Below, one piece after another: positions 8,886-16,689 of a stretch of DNA of 64,000 nt; position 1 is the first letter of the stretch, and the number at the start of each line of letters is the position of its first letter. Made by a program: the position numbers and the translations under genes. Source of the DNA: Ideonella livida (GTDB lineage Bacteria; Pseudomonadota; Gammaproteobacteria; Burkholderiales; Burkholderiaceae_C); NCBI RefSeq assembly GCF_010499455.1, contig NZ_JAAGOH010000003.1, forward strand, positions 1 to 64,000, given 5' to 3'. Below the pieces are notes generated by a model. The model was not told the origin of the DNA, ran no database searches, and worked only from the letters and a program-made list of their open reading frames with translations.

Positions 8886-9659
8886 TCAGGCCAGCGGCCG
8901 GCCGCCATCCACGGGGATGACGGCGCCGGTGGTGAAGGTGAGGTGTGTGGCGGCGGCCACCACAGCGGCGGCCACCTCTTCGGGCAGGGCCAGGCGCTTC
9001 AGGGGCGTGCGGGCGGCCTGCTCGTCGCGCCAGGCCACGTCCAGGCTTTTCACAAACTCGGTGTCGGCCAGGCCGGGCGAGACGCTGAGCACGCGGATGG
9101 CCGGCGCCAGCGCCCGGGCCAGGCTCTTGGTGAGGTTGTCCACCGCGGCCTTGGAGGCGCAGTAGGCGATGTTGCTGCCCATGGCGGTGACGGCGGCGAT
9201 GGAGGAGATGTTGACCACCAGGCCGCTGTGTCCTCCGGCCTTGGGGGCGGCCAGCAGGGGCTGCAGGGCGCGCAGGGCGGCGATGGGGCCACGCACGTTG
9301 GTGGCCAAAATCTCGTCGATCAGGCCGTCGTCCAGCCCGGCCAGGTCGGCATGGGGCACAAAGCGGGTGGTGCCGGCGCAGTTGACCAGGATGTCGCAAC
9401 GGCCGTAGCGGCGCTGCACGTCAGCGGCCATCTGGGCCAGGGCGGCGGAGTCGGTGACGGGGCACTTCAGCGCGGCGTGCTGCGGGGCACCGGCGGCGGC
9501 GGGCAAGCGCGCAGCCAGTTCCGCCGCCGGGCCTTCCGAGCGGTTGTAGCCCACCACCACGGTGGCACCGGCCTGGGCCAGGCCGATGCAGATGGCTTCA
9601 CCGATGCCCCCGGCACCGCCGGTGACGACGGCGACTTGTCCGTTCAGGTTTGCTGGCAT
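8886..9659 (-). CDS. Short-chain dehydrogenase/reductase (FabG-like)
   Basis: Classical SDR of 257 aa. NAD(P) motif TGGAGGIG is at residues 13-20, a variant NNAG motif reads NCAG at 93-96, and the catalytic Ser152/153, Tyr166, Lys170 (YCASK) are present. The C-terminus keeps the GAVIPVDGG element. It would oxidise or reduce a secondary alcohol/ketone. The start at 9659 gives MPANLNGQVAVVTGG; longer readings run into the repeat-rich spacer. It follows the HisD-type gene after a 344-bp gap of inverted repeats, and precedes the Bug gene by 37 bp. Confidence 0.82.
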   Translation of the reverse strand: MPANLNGQVAVVTGGAGGIGEAICIGLAQAGATVVVGYNRSEGPAAELAARLPAAAGAPQHAALKCPVTDSAALAQMAADVQRRYGRCDILVNCAGTTRFVPHADLAGLDDGLIDEILATNVRGPIAALRALQPLLAAPKAGGHSGLVVNISSIAAVTAMGSNIAYCASKAAVDNLTKSLARALAPAIRVLSVSPGLADTEFVKSLDVAWRDEQAARTPLKRLALPEEVAAAVVAAATHLTFTTGAVIPVDGGRPLA

Positions 9660-9744
9660 GAGGGTTATGAGCTTTCTGTTCAGGACGTGGCCGGTTGGAG
9701 CCGTTGGTGACGCGAGGGTTGGAGGATGGGCACAGTCATCTCGG

Positions 9745-9832
9745 TGTGGAGGGCGGGTGAGTGCTTCCACTCATATCCTCCGGCCTGCGGCCTCCCCCTT
9801 GACTTCGCGGAAGCACTCACCCGCCCTCCACA
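9745..9832. repeat. Stem-loop element 1: 24-bp perfect inverted repeat with nested hairpin
   Basis: Bases 9745-9768 and 9809-9832 are perfect 24-bp reverse complements around a 40-nt loop. The loop holds a second hairpin, GGCC-TGC-GGCC, at 9782-9792. Read on the minus strand, the loop has the order purine-rich tract, GCCGCAGGC, GG-rich tail, matching stem-loop element 2. It lies between the HisD-type and SDR genes and could act in RNA processing or attenuation, or be a repeated genomic element. There is no U-tract of a standard terminator. Confidence 0.8.
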
Positions 9833-9838
9833 GTGCCA

Positions 9839-9869
9839 GGGTCTTAGTGGTTTCACCCGTCGAAGACCC
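9839..9869. repeat. Short inverted repeat between the two large stem-loops
   Basis: GGGTCTT (9839-9845) pairs with AAGACCC (9863-9869) across a 17-nt spacer. It sits between the two larger inverted repeats, giving three consecutive potential hairpins in one intergenic space. Function unknown. Confidence 0.55.
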
Positions 9870-9891
9870 AAAACGGTGGCTCGTCGGGGGT

Positions 9892-9973
9892 GGGGTGCTG
9901 TGTTGGGCGAGGTAAAGGAGGAGACGACAGCCGCAGGCTGGCGGCGGGGGACACGAGCCCAACACAGCACCCC
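9892..9973. repeat. Stem-loop element 2: 17-bp inverted repeat with nested hairpin
   Basis: GGGGTGCTGTGTTGGGC (9892-9908) is the exact reverse complement of 9957-9973, and pairing continues imperfectly outwards. The 48-nt loop contains AGCC-GCA-GGCT (9929-9939). The loop core GCCGCAGGC is identical to that of element 1 read on the other strand, while the stems are unrelated, so the two are probably inverted copies of one structured element with divergent arms. It starts about 30 bp downstream of the HisD-type stop codon. Confidence 0.75.
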
Positions 9974-10003
9974 GCCCCGACCGCGCAACCCGTCACCGGG
10001 AAA

Positions 10004-11287
10004 TCACACTTTCTTCAGGCGCCGCACCCGGATGTCCGCCTGCTCCTTGTGGCCACTCATGTGCTCGTAGCCGCACAGGCGCGAGCAGTACTCCCCCACC
10101 ATCACGCTGGCCTCGTCGGTCAGCACGCGCTGGTAAGTGTGGGTCTTGATGAACTTGCCCACCCACAGGCCGCCGGTGTAGCGGCCGGCGCCTTGCGTCG
10201 GCAGCGTGTGGTTGGTGCCAATCACCTTGTCACCGTAGCTCACGTTGGTGCGGTGGCCCAGGAACAGACCGCCGTAGCTGGTCATGCGCTGCAGGAACCA
10301 GTCCGGGTCCTTGGTCATCACCTGCACATGCTCCGAGCACAGGCGCTCGGACTCCTGCAGCATCTCCTCATCCGTGTCGCACAAGATGATTTCGCCATAG
10401 TCGCGCCACGACACGCTGGCGATCGGCGCGGTATCCAGGCGCGACAGCACGGTGTCGATGGCGGCCGGCAGCTGCTCCGCGATCTTCTTGCTGGTGGTGA
10501 TGCAGTAGGCCGGGCTGGTCGGGCCGTGCTCGGCCTGGCCCAGCAGGTCCACCGCCACCAGCTCAGCGTCCACGGTGTCATCGCAGATCACCATGGTTTC
10601 GGTCGGGCCGGCGAACAGGTCAATGCCCACGCGGCCGAACAGTTGACGCTTGGCCTCGGCCACATAGGCATTGCCCGGGCCCACGATCATGTCCACGCCG
10701 GGGAGGGTCTCGGTGCCGATGGCCATGGCGGCCACGGCCTGCACGCCGCCCAGGCAGTAAATCTCGTCGGCGCCGGCCATGTGCATGGCGGCCACGATCT
10801 CGGGGCAAGGGGCGCCGTCAAACGGCGGGGCGCAGGCGATGATGCGCTTCACACCGGCCACCTTCGCGGTCAGCACGCTCATGTGCGCGCTGGCGATCAG
10901 CGGGTACTTGCCGCCGGGGATGTAGCAGCCCACCGAGTTCATCGGAATGTTGCGGTGGCCCAGCACCACGCCGGGCAGCGTCTCCACCTCCACATCCTTC
11001 ATCGAGTCGCGCTGGATCTGCGCGAAGCGGCGGATCTGCGCCTGGGCGAACTTGATGTCGTCGATCGTCTGGGGCGGCAGGCTGGCGATGCAGGCCTGGA
11101 TCTGCTGGGCACTCAGGCGGAAGCTCTCGGGGGACCACTTGTCGAACTTGGCGCTGTACTCGCGCACCGCCGCGTCGCCACGGGTCTCGATGTCGGCCAG
11201 GATGCCTTCGACGGTGGCGCGCACCTGGGCGTTCAGGTCGGCCTTGGCGGCGGCGGGCTTGCCGGCCTTGATGGTCTGGATGGTCAT
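10004..11287 (-). CDS. Histidinol dehydrogenase-family, zinc-dependent alcohol dehydrogenase
   Basis: 427-residue HisD-fold protein. The zinc and catalytic residues of HisD are recognisable: Gln and His in GQAEHG, Glu-His in SEHVQV, Asp and His in [12 protein letters not shown], and the C-terminal His in SGHKEQA. However [18 protein letters not shown] and the [15 protein letters not shown] segment differ from biosynthetic HisD and are like HisD paralogues used in catabolism, for example sulfopropanediol dehydrogenase HpsN. No other his genes are near. It would oxidise a primary alcohol to an acid in two NAD-dependent steps. It is probably the first gene of the leftward cluster. Confidence 0.82.
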   Translation of the reverse strand: MTIQTIKAGKPAAAKADLNAQVRATVEGILADIETRGDAAVREYSAKFDKWSPESFRLSAQQIQACIASLPPQTIDDIKFAQAQIRRFAQIQRDSMKDVEVETLPGVVLGHRNIPMNSVGCYIPGGKYPLIASAHMSVLTAKVAGVKRIIACAPPFDGAPCPEIVAAMHMAGADEIYCLGGVQAVAAMAIGTETLPGVDMIVGPGNAYVAEAKRQLFGRVGIDLFAGPTETMVICDDTVDAELVAVDLLGQAEHGPTSPAYCITTSKKIAEQLPAAIDTVLSRLDTAPIASVSWRDYGEIILCDTDEEMLQESERLCSEHVQVMTKDPDWFLQRMTSYGGLFLGHRTNVSYGDKVIGTNHTLPTQGAGRYTGGLWVGKFIKTHTYQRVLTDEASVMVGEYCSRLCGYEHMSGHKEQADIRVRRLKKV

Positions 11288-11467
11288 GGGGTTCTCTCTC
11301 GCACGCGGCGGTTGAAGGCGAAAGGGGTAAGGAACAAGGGGTCCTGCGGTGGCGGCGGATGCTAGGCAGCCCCCTGTCCGCGGGGAAATGGTTTGTGCCG
11401 ATGGCAGGTATCAGCCTGGCGCATGCCCGGTGGGCTGACCCGCAGGCCACGCCAACGGGCACAGTGC

Positions 11468-11920
11468 TCAGCCCGGGGCGGGCACCTGACGCCGCTCAAA
11501 GGGCTGCAGCAGCTCGATCAGGTTGCCAGCGCAATCACGCACAAAGGCCGTGGGGTTGCCCTGCACCGTCAGCTCCAGGGCGATGTCCGCCCCAGCGGCA
11601 CGCAGCGCGGCCACGGCGGCCGGCACATCGGGCACCTCAAAGCACAGGTGCTTATTGCCGTGGGTCTTCAGGTCCAGGTTGGGCACGCGCCGGTCGGCCG
11701 GCAGCGGGGCGGCCCCCTCGACCTGGAAGATCTCAATGCGGAAGTTGCCGCGCTTGACGAAGGCGATGTGCGCAGGGATCTTCTCGATGTAGAGCCGCTC
11801 CTCCAGCACAAAGCCGAGCAGGCGCTCATACCAGTCCAGCGCTTGGTCCAGGTCGGGCACGCTGATGCCCAGGTGGTGCGGCCGCAGCGGCCCGACGGCA
11901 CAGGTGAGGGATTCGGTCAC
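11468..11920 (-). CDS. VOC-family glyoxalase/dioxygenase-fold protein
   Basis: 150-residue vicinal-oxygen-chelate protein with two beta-alpha-beta-beta-beta modules. Candidate metal ligands are His in RPHHLGISV near the N-terminus, Glu in FRIEIFQ, His in NKHLCFEV and Glu in NLIELLQP. Such enzymes include methylmalonyl-CoA epimerases, lactoylglutathione lyases and ring-cleavage dioxygenases; the length fits a single-chain lyase or epimerase. A GTG start at 11920 is chosen because GGAGAC lies just upstream; the longer ATG version adds 30 unlike residues. It is separated by 180 bp from the HisD-type gene, so possibly its own unit. Confidence 0.7.
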   Translation of the reverse strand: MTESLTCAVGPLRPHHLGISVPDLDQALDWYERLLGFVLEERLYIEKIPAHIAFVKRGNFRIEIFQVEGAAPLPADRRVPNLDLKTHGNKHLCFEVPDVPAAVAALRAAGADIALELTVQGNPTAFVRDCAGNLIELLQPFERRQVPAPG

Positions 11921-12136
11921 GGGGGAAGTCTCCTGGCGGTCCGCGCGGGGCGCCGGGAGCCCCACAGCGCACCGCGCGTCTTGATCTGCCGCAGATGCTA
12001 GGCAGGCCAACCCATCAGGAGAATCGCAACGTGTTGAAGGGATGGTTTGATGGCATCAATACATCCAGCCCTGGCGGCTGCTCGCCGGTCGCCGCGGCGG
12101 TGTGGGGGCAGCCGCATCCCGCGGGCCCCGCCCGCC

Positions 12137-13057
12137 TCAGCCCCGGGCCGCCCGCATCGCCTGTCCCACCTCGTTGGTGCCCTGGGCGGCGCCGCTGGCG
12201 GGCACCTGCTCGCCCTCGTCGCGCTGCGAGACCTCGTCCCACTGTGCCACCACCTGCTCGGGGGTGTCCGGGGCCAGGCCCAGGTGCACGCCTTGGGTCA
12301 GGGTGATGTAGGCGCGCTCGAAGGTGCCGGCACCGGCGCAGGCGATGGCGCGGTTGGGCGCGTCGTCGGCGCACAGGGCCAGCAGGGCCGGGGTGACAGC
12401 CTCAGGGCGGAGCAGGTCCAGCACGGCCTGGGGCATCAGGCCCTCGGTCATGCGGGTGGCGGCGGTGGGGGCCAGGCAGTTGACGCGGATGCCGTTCTTC
12501 TCGCCTTCCAGCGACAGGGTCTGCATCAGGCCCACCAGGGCCATCTTGGCCGCGCCGTAGTTGCTCTGGCCAAAGTTGCCGTAGAGGCCGGAGGACGAGG
12601 TGGTCAAGACGATGCGGCCGTAGTTTTGCGCGCGCATCAGCTCCCACACGGCCTTGCAGCCGTGCACCGCGCCCATGAGGTGGACCTCCAGCACCAGGCG
12701 GAAGTCGTCCAGCGCCATCTTGGCAAAGGACTTGTCGCGCAGGATGCCGGCGTTGTTGACCAGGATGTCGACCCGGCCCCAGGTGTCCACCGCCTGCTGC
12801 ACCATGGCCTGCACCGCCACAAAGTCCGTGACCGAGGCGCCGTTGGCGATGGCCTCGCCGCCGGCGGCGCGGATCTCGGCCACCACGGCGTCGGCCGGGC
12901 TGTCGCTGCCGTGGGCGGGCGCGAAGTCATTGACCACGACCTTGGCGCCACGCGCGGCCAAGGCCAGCGCATGCTGGCGGCCCAGGCCGCCGCCGGCACC
13001 AGTGACGATGGCCACGCGGCCATCAAAACGGAGGGGGGAAAGAGATGCGGTGCTCAT
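12137..13057 (-). CDS. SDR oxidoreductase, 3-hydroxyacyl-CoA dehydrogenase (MFE-2) type
   Basis: 306-residue SDR. FDGRVAIVTGAGGGLG near the N-terminus places the cofactor motif at residues 19-26; NNAG is at 101-104 and Tyr167/Lys171 (NYGAAK) are the catalytic pair. The wording VVNDFAP after the second strand and the long C-terminal tail are typical of the dehydrogenase domain of peroxisomal-type multifunctional enzyme 2, which oxidises (3R)-hydroxyacyl-CoA. Alone in its strand context, with a 79-bp-plus spacer on each side. ATG 13057 is selected over a longer low-complexity reading. Confidence 0.8.
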   Translation of the reverse strand: MSTASLSPLRFDGRVAIVTGAGGGLGRQHALALAARGAKVVVNDFAPAHGSDSPADAVVAEIRAAGGEAIANGASVTDFVAVQAMVQQAVDTWGRVDILVNNAGILRDKSFAKMALDDFRLVLEVHLMGAVHGCKAVWELMRAQNYGRIVLTTSSSGLYGNFGQSNYGAAKMALVGLMQTLSLEGEKNGIRVNCLAPTAATRMTEGLMPQAVLDLLRPEAVTPALLALCADDAPNRAIACAGAGTFERAYITLTQGVHLGLAPDTPEQVVAQWDEVSQRDEGEQVPASGAAQGTNEVGQAMRAARG

Positions 13058-13126
13058 GCCGGCATTGCAGCACGGCCCGGTGGCCGCGGCCTGCCGCCGG
13101 CGCGACAAATCGACCCCCCAACGACA

Positions 13127-13148
13127 ACGCGGGCCCTGGGGCCCGCGT
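13127..13148 (-). terminator. Strong GC hairpin downstream of the RRM gene
   Basis: ACGCGGGCCC (13127-13136) and GGGCCCGCGT (13139-13148) form a perfect 10-bp stem with a two-base centre, 59 bp past the stop of the RRM gene. A TTGTCGTT stretch follows on the minus strand; the U-tract is weak, so intrinsic termination is likely but not certain. Confidence 0.5.
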
Positions 13149-13206
13149 CGCAGAGGCGGCCGCCGGCTCAAGGCCGCGGCCGCAAGGGATCAGCCCCTAA
13201 GGCAGA

Positions 13207-13596
13207 TCAGTAACGGTTGCGGCCACCGCCGCCGTAGCCGCCACCCGAACCGTAGCCGCCGCCGAAGCCGCCGCCACCGCTGCGCGAGCCGCCGCCGCCG
13301 AAGCCGCCGCCACCACCGCGCGGGCCGCCGAAGCCGCCCGGACGCTCTTCGCGCGGACGGGCCACGTTGACCACCAGGGCACGGCCGCCGGCGGACTGGC
13401 CGTTCAGGCCTTCGATGGCGGCTTGCGCTTCAGCGCCGCTGCCCATCTCGACGAAACCGAAACCCTTGGAGCGGCCGGTGTCACGCTCCATCATGACCTT
13501 GGCCGACTGCACTTGGCCGTAGGGGGCGAACATTTGCGCCAGATCATCGTCGCGCACGGCATAGGCCAGGTTGCCCACGTAAAGCTTGTTGTCCAT
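13207..13596 (-). CDS. Glycine-rich RNA-binding protein with one RRM
   Basis: 129-residue protein. Residues 1-80 form an RNA recognition motif: RNP2 LYVGNL at 5-10 and RNP1 KGFGFVE at 44-50, with the aromatic residues needed for stacking on single-stranded RNA. Residues about 86-129 are almost pure Gly with Arg, Ser, Tyr and Phe, a disordered RNA-binding tail ending GGGGRNRY. Bacterial homologues, common in Burkholderiales and cyanobacteria, are often cold-induced RNA chaperones. A long untranslated leader with a pyrimidine tract precedes it. The start codon is clear because the RRM begins MDNKLYVGNL. Confidence 0.9.
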   Translation of the reverse strand: MDNKLYVGNLAYAVRDDDLAQMFAPYGQVQSAKVMMERDTGRSKGFGFVEMGSGAEAQAAIEGLNGQSAGGRALVVNVARPREERPGGFGGPRGGGGGFGGGGSRSGGGGFGGGYGSGGGYGGGGRNRY

Positions 13597-14079
13597 GAAG
13601 TGTTCCCGAAGGGACCCAGAAAGAAAGAGAAAGAGAGAGGAAGGGCACCCGGCCAGTACGGCATCGCACCGGTCCAGGGGCCGGCAACTTCCGTGACACT
13701 CGCCTTCGGAGCCGCAGCACGCGGCCAGGAACGCACGGGAACGGGAGCACCGGCAGGTAAGCGGCCTTCAGACCCTCCGGGACGGGAGGGCGGCAGTCGG
13801 GCCAGGTGGACGCTCGCCGAGGATGGCGGCCGGGCCTCAGGCCGGAGCAGAACTCCGGCTGGCCACGCCGCGATGCCGCAAAGGAGAGCAAAGCTGCGGC
13901 AAGGGCCGACAGGGTAACAGGTCTGGACGACTTCTTCGCCAAAGATGCACCGCTTTCCTTGCCATGTGTCAGAACGGCACGTGGCCGGAGGGCTTGACCC
14001 TGGAGTGACTTCAGGGTTTGAAATGCGGTTCTGGCGCTGGGCCAGGACCTCCGCGCCGGTTGCCGCCGGCCTGACCGAC
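13597..14079. promoter_or_regulatory. Divergent intergenic region, long leader of the RRM gene
   Basis: This 483-bp gap separates the leftward RRM gene from the rightward cation transporter. On the minus strand a pyrimidine-only run of roughly 25 bases (about 13618-13645) lies close to the RRM start, and a small hairpin with a TTCG loop (about 13601-13615) overlaps where the ribosome binding site should be. Further upstream TGCCGCA...TGCGGCA (about 13873-13900) and CCCTCC...GGAGGG (about 13772-13790) can form hairpins. No convincing coding frame was found. A cold-responsive leader is an inference. Confidence 0.4.
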
Positions 14080-14835
14080 ATGTCTGCTTCCTGCTGTGCT
14101 CCCCTGCCCCCTTCGGCCGATCCGCGCTTTCGCCGCGCGCTGTGGATCGCCTTGTGGGTCAATGCCCTCATGTTCGTGGTCGAGTCCTGGGCGGGCTGGG
14201 CGTCGGGCTCGGTCGCACTGCTGGCCGATGCGGTGGACTTCTTCGGCGACGCGGTGAACTACGGCGTGTCCCTGGCCGTGCTGGGCATGACGGTGGCGGT
14301 ACGGGCGCGCACCGCGCAGTTCAAGGCGATCTGCATGGCGGGCTTCGGCGTCTTGGTGCTGGGCCGGGCGTTATGGGCCTGGCAGACCGGCAGCATGCCG
14401 GAGCCGGCCACCATGGGCGTGCTGGCCACGCTGGCCCTGCTGGCCAATGTGGGCGTGGCCCTGCTGCTCTACCGCCACCGCACGGGCGACGCCAATATGC
14501 GTTCGGTCTGGATCTGCTCGCGCAACGATGCGGTGGGCAATGTGGCCGTGGGCCTGGCCGCCCTGGGCGTGCTGGGCACCGGCTCGCCGTGGCCCGACCT
14601 GGGGGTGGCCGCGTTCATGGCGGTGCTGGCCCTCAGTGGCGCCGCGACCGTCTGGCGCCAGGCCACCACGGAGCTGGCCACCGCGGCGGCGCCGGCCGGC
14701 GCCACGGGCGCAACAGCAGCCCACCACGGCGCCCCCCCTGCGCATGACACATGCTGTGCAGCCGGGCCTGCACCGCGCTGCCGCGCCGGAAACCACGATG
14801 ACCATGACCATGGACCGGCGCATCCCCCCCACTGA
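14080..14835 (+). CDS. Cation diffusion facilitator family transporter
   Basis: 251-residue inner-membrane metal exporter with about six hydrophobic segments. The metal-site motif in the second membrane segment reads ADAVDFFGDA (Asp50, Asp53, Asp57) and the matching one in a later segment is SRNDAVGN; these Asp-rich variants replace the His-Asp pairs of ZitB/CzcD. The C-terminus is His/Cys/Asp-rich (HDTCC, HDDHDHGP), a likely metal-sensing tail. Metal identity is not given by sequence; Zn, Co or Ni are candidates. An alternative ATG at 14023 would add 19 residues. Converges with yghU, 17 bp apart. Confidence 0.82.
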   Translation: MSASCCAPLPPSADPRFRRALWIALWVNALMFVVESWAGWASGSVALLADAVDFFGDAVNYGVSLAVLGMTVAVRARTAQFKAICMAGFGVLVLGRALWAWQTGSMPEPATMGVLATLALLANVGVALLLYRHRTGDANMRSVWICSRNDAVGNVAVGLAALGVLGTGSPWPDLGVAAFMAVLALSGAATVWRQATTELATAAAPAGATGATAAHHGAPPAHDTCCAAGPAPRCRAGNHDDHDHGPAHPPH

Positions 14836-14852
14836 GCAGGGAGGCCAAGGCG

Positions 14853-15767
14853 TCAAGCAGCGCTCAGCTTGTCCTGGGTGCGCAACTGGAAGTCGCTGGC
14901 GTCATGGCGCTCATGCAACTGCTCGGCCAGGGGGCCGCGGGTGCGGTTGACGATGCGGCCCCGTTGCACCGCGGGGCGAGCACCCACTTCCTCAGCCCAT
15001 CGCCGCACATGACGATACTCGTCGACGGCCAGGAATTCGGCGGCGTCGTAGAGCTGGCCCAGCGAGAGGCCGCCGTACCAGGGCCAGATGGCCATGTCGG
15101 CAATCGTGTAGTCGTCGCCAGCCACAAAACGATGCTCGGCCAGCCGGCGGTCCAGCACGTCCATCTGGCGTTTGGACTCCATGGCGTAACGGTCGATCGC
15201 ATACTGGATCTTGGCCGGGGCATACGCATAGAAGTGGCCAAAGCCGCCGCCCAGGAAAGGCGCACTGCCCATCTGCCAGAACAACCAGGACAGGCACTCG
15301 GCCCGGCCGGCGCCGGTGGGCAGGAAGGCGCCGAACTTCTCCGCCAGGTACATGAGGATGGCCCCACTCTCAAAGATCCGCACCGGCTCGGATCCGCTGC
15401 GGTCCAGCAGCGCCGGAATCTTGGAGTTGGGGTTCACTTCCACAAATCCGCTGCCGAACTGGTCGCCATCGCCGATGCGGATCAGCCAGGCGTCGTATTC
15501 GGCACCGGTGTGGCCCGCAGCGAGCAGTTCCTCCAGCAAGAGGGTGACTTTCTGGCCATTGGGCGTGCCCATGGAGTAGAGCTGCAGCGGGTGCTGGCCC
15601 ACGGGCAGGGCCTTGTCGTGGGTGGCGCCGGCGATGGGCCGGTTGATGCTGGCGAAGGCGCCGCCGTTGGCGGTGTCCCAGGTCCAGACCCGCGGCGGGA
15701 CGTAGGCGGCCGGCGCGGCAGTGGCATCGGAAGGGGCAGAGGAGACGGTGGAGGAAGAGGTGCTCAT
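14853..15767 (-). CDS. yghU: Glutathione-dependent disulfide-bond oxidoreductase YghU-like
   Basis: 304-residue cytosolic glutathione S-transferase fold protein of the Nu class. The thioredoxin-like domain carries YSMGTPNGQKVTLLLEEL with the Thr-Pro-Asn glutathione loop, followed by NPNSKIPALLDR and the ESGAILMYLAEKFG helix; the helical domain contains GGGFGHFYAYAP and DYTIADMAIWPWYGG. Length and motif order fit YghU, which reduces disulfides with two glutathione molecules bound. Stand-alone gene with its own ATG and a leader rich in Ser and Ala. Confidence 0.88.
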   Translation of the reverse strand: MSTSSSTVSSAPSDATAAPAAYVPPRVWTWDTANGGAFASINRPIAGATHDKALPVGQHPLQLYSMGTPNGQKVTLLLEELLAAGHTGAEYDAWLIRIGDGDQFGSGFVEVNPNSKIPALLDRSGSEPVRIFESGAILMYLAEKFGAFLPTGAGRAECLSWLFWQMGSAPFLGGGFGHFYAYAPAKIQYAIDRYAMESKRQMDVLDRRLAEHRFVAGDDYTIADMAIWPWYGGLSLGQLYDAAEFLAVDEYRHVRRWAEEVGARPAVQRGRIVNRTRGPLAEQLHERHDASDFQLRTQDKLSAA

Positions 15768-15895
15768 GCGACCGAGTGTAGGCAGGCGCAGCGCCCCGTA
15801 GCGGAAGCCCGGGCCAAGCCCCCAGGGCCAGACGCCCTGCCTGGTGGCGTCCGGCCCCCCTTGGCTTACAGTGCGGCGCCTCTGGAGAGTTCACC

Positions 15896-16687
15896 ATGTC
15901 GCGCCTGCTTGCCGAACGCCTACGCCTCTACCTGATGCCCCCGGCCCCAGGCCAGGACCGTGACGACACCGGCCACTGCCGCGCCCTGGTGCTGGAGCTG
16001 TCCCGTCCAGCCGACTGGCAGGCCCTGGGCACGGTGTGGCGCGGCGTGCAGGAGCACCTGGGCTGGCCGGCGCCCGCCATTGCGGTGTCGGGCGATGAGG
16101 GGCTGCAGCTGTGGTTCTCACTGGCGCAGGCGGTGAGCACCCCGGCCGCCCATGCCCTGCTGCAGGCCCTGGGCCCGCATTTCCTGCCCGAGGTGCCGGC
16201 GCACCGCCTGCGCCTGTGGCCCGATCCGGCCGCCCCCGAGCGGACCTTGCCCCGGTTGCCCGAACAGGTGCGGCCCGAGCAATGGTCGGCCTTTGTCTCA
16301 CCAGATTTGGCGCCGGTGTTCGCCGACACGCCCTGGCTGGACATCGCGCCGGGCGAGGACGGCCAGGCCGAGCGGTTGCGCCCCTTGCAGCCGGTCAGCC
16401 CCGCCGAGTGGCAGCAGGCCCTGGCGGTGCTGGGCCTGCAGGCCGATGGCACTCGCCAGGCGCCCCCCGCGGCCAGTCCGGCACCCTCGGCGGGCCCGGC
16501 AGGTCCGGCGCAGGCGACCGCCGGGCCCCCGGCCGCGCCCGAAGCGGCATCGGACAGCTTGTGCCTGCCCGACCTGCCGCAGACCGACGACCCCCGTGCG
16601 TTTCTGCAGGCAGTGATGCGTCATCCGCAGGCACCGGTGGCGCAGCGCGTGGCCGCCGCCCGGGCGCTGCTGGGCCTGCCGAACTGA
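15896..16687 (+). CDS. Uncharacterised protein with Ala/Pro linker
   Basis: 263 residues, function not recognised. Residues 1-175 look folded: an Arg/Leu N-terminal helix, the segment ALVLELSRPADWQALGTVWRG, and a strand AIAVSGDEGLQLWFSL reminiscent of the S/G-x-G-hydrophobic-x-L-W motif of archaeo-eukaryotic primase-like folds, though the catalytic Asp pair is not seen. Residues about 188-228 are a low-complexity Ala/Pro/Gly linker, and the last 40 residues form a short helical tail with DDPRAFLQAVMRHP. ATG preceded by GGAG. Its stop is 2 bp from the stop of the convergent MFS gene. Confidence 0.7.
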   Translation: MSRLLAERLRLYLMPPAPGQDRDDTGHCRALVLELSRPADWQALGTVWRGVQEHLGWPAPAIAVSGDEGLQLWFSLAQAVSTPAAHALLQALGPHFLPEVPAHRLRLWPDPAAPERTLPRLPEQVRPEQWSAFVSPDLAPVFADTPWLDIAPGEDGQAERLRPLQPVSPAEWQQALAVLGLQADGTRQAPPAASPAPSAGPAGPAQATAGPPAAPEAASDSLCLPDLPQTDDPRAFLQAVMRHPQAPVAQRVAAARALLGLPN

Positions 16688-16689
16688 GG

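Noticed and set aside
13207-13340. Repetitive GCC/CCG-rich DNA as a repeat or CRISPR-like array
   Set aside because: It simply encodes the glycine-rich tail of the RRM protein; units are codon-sized and there are no spacers.
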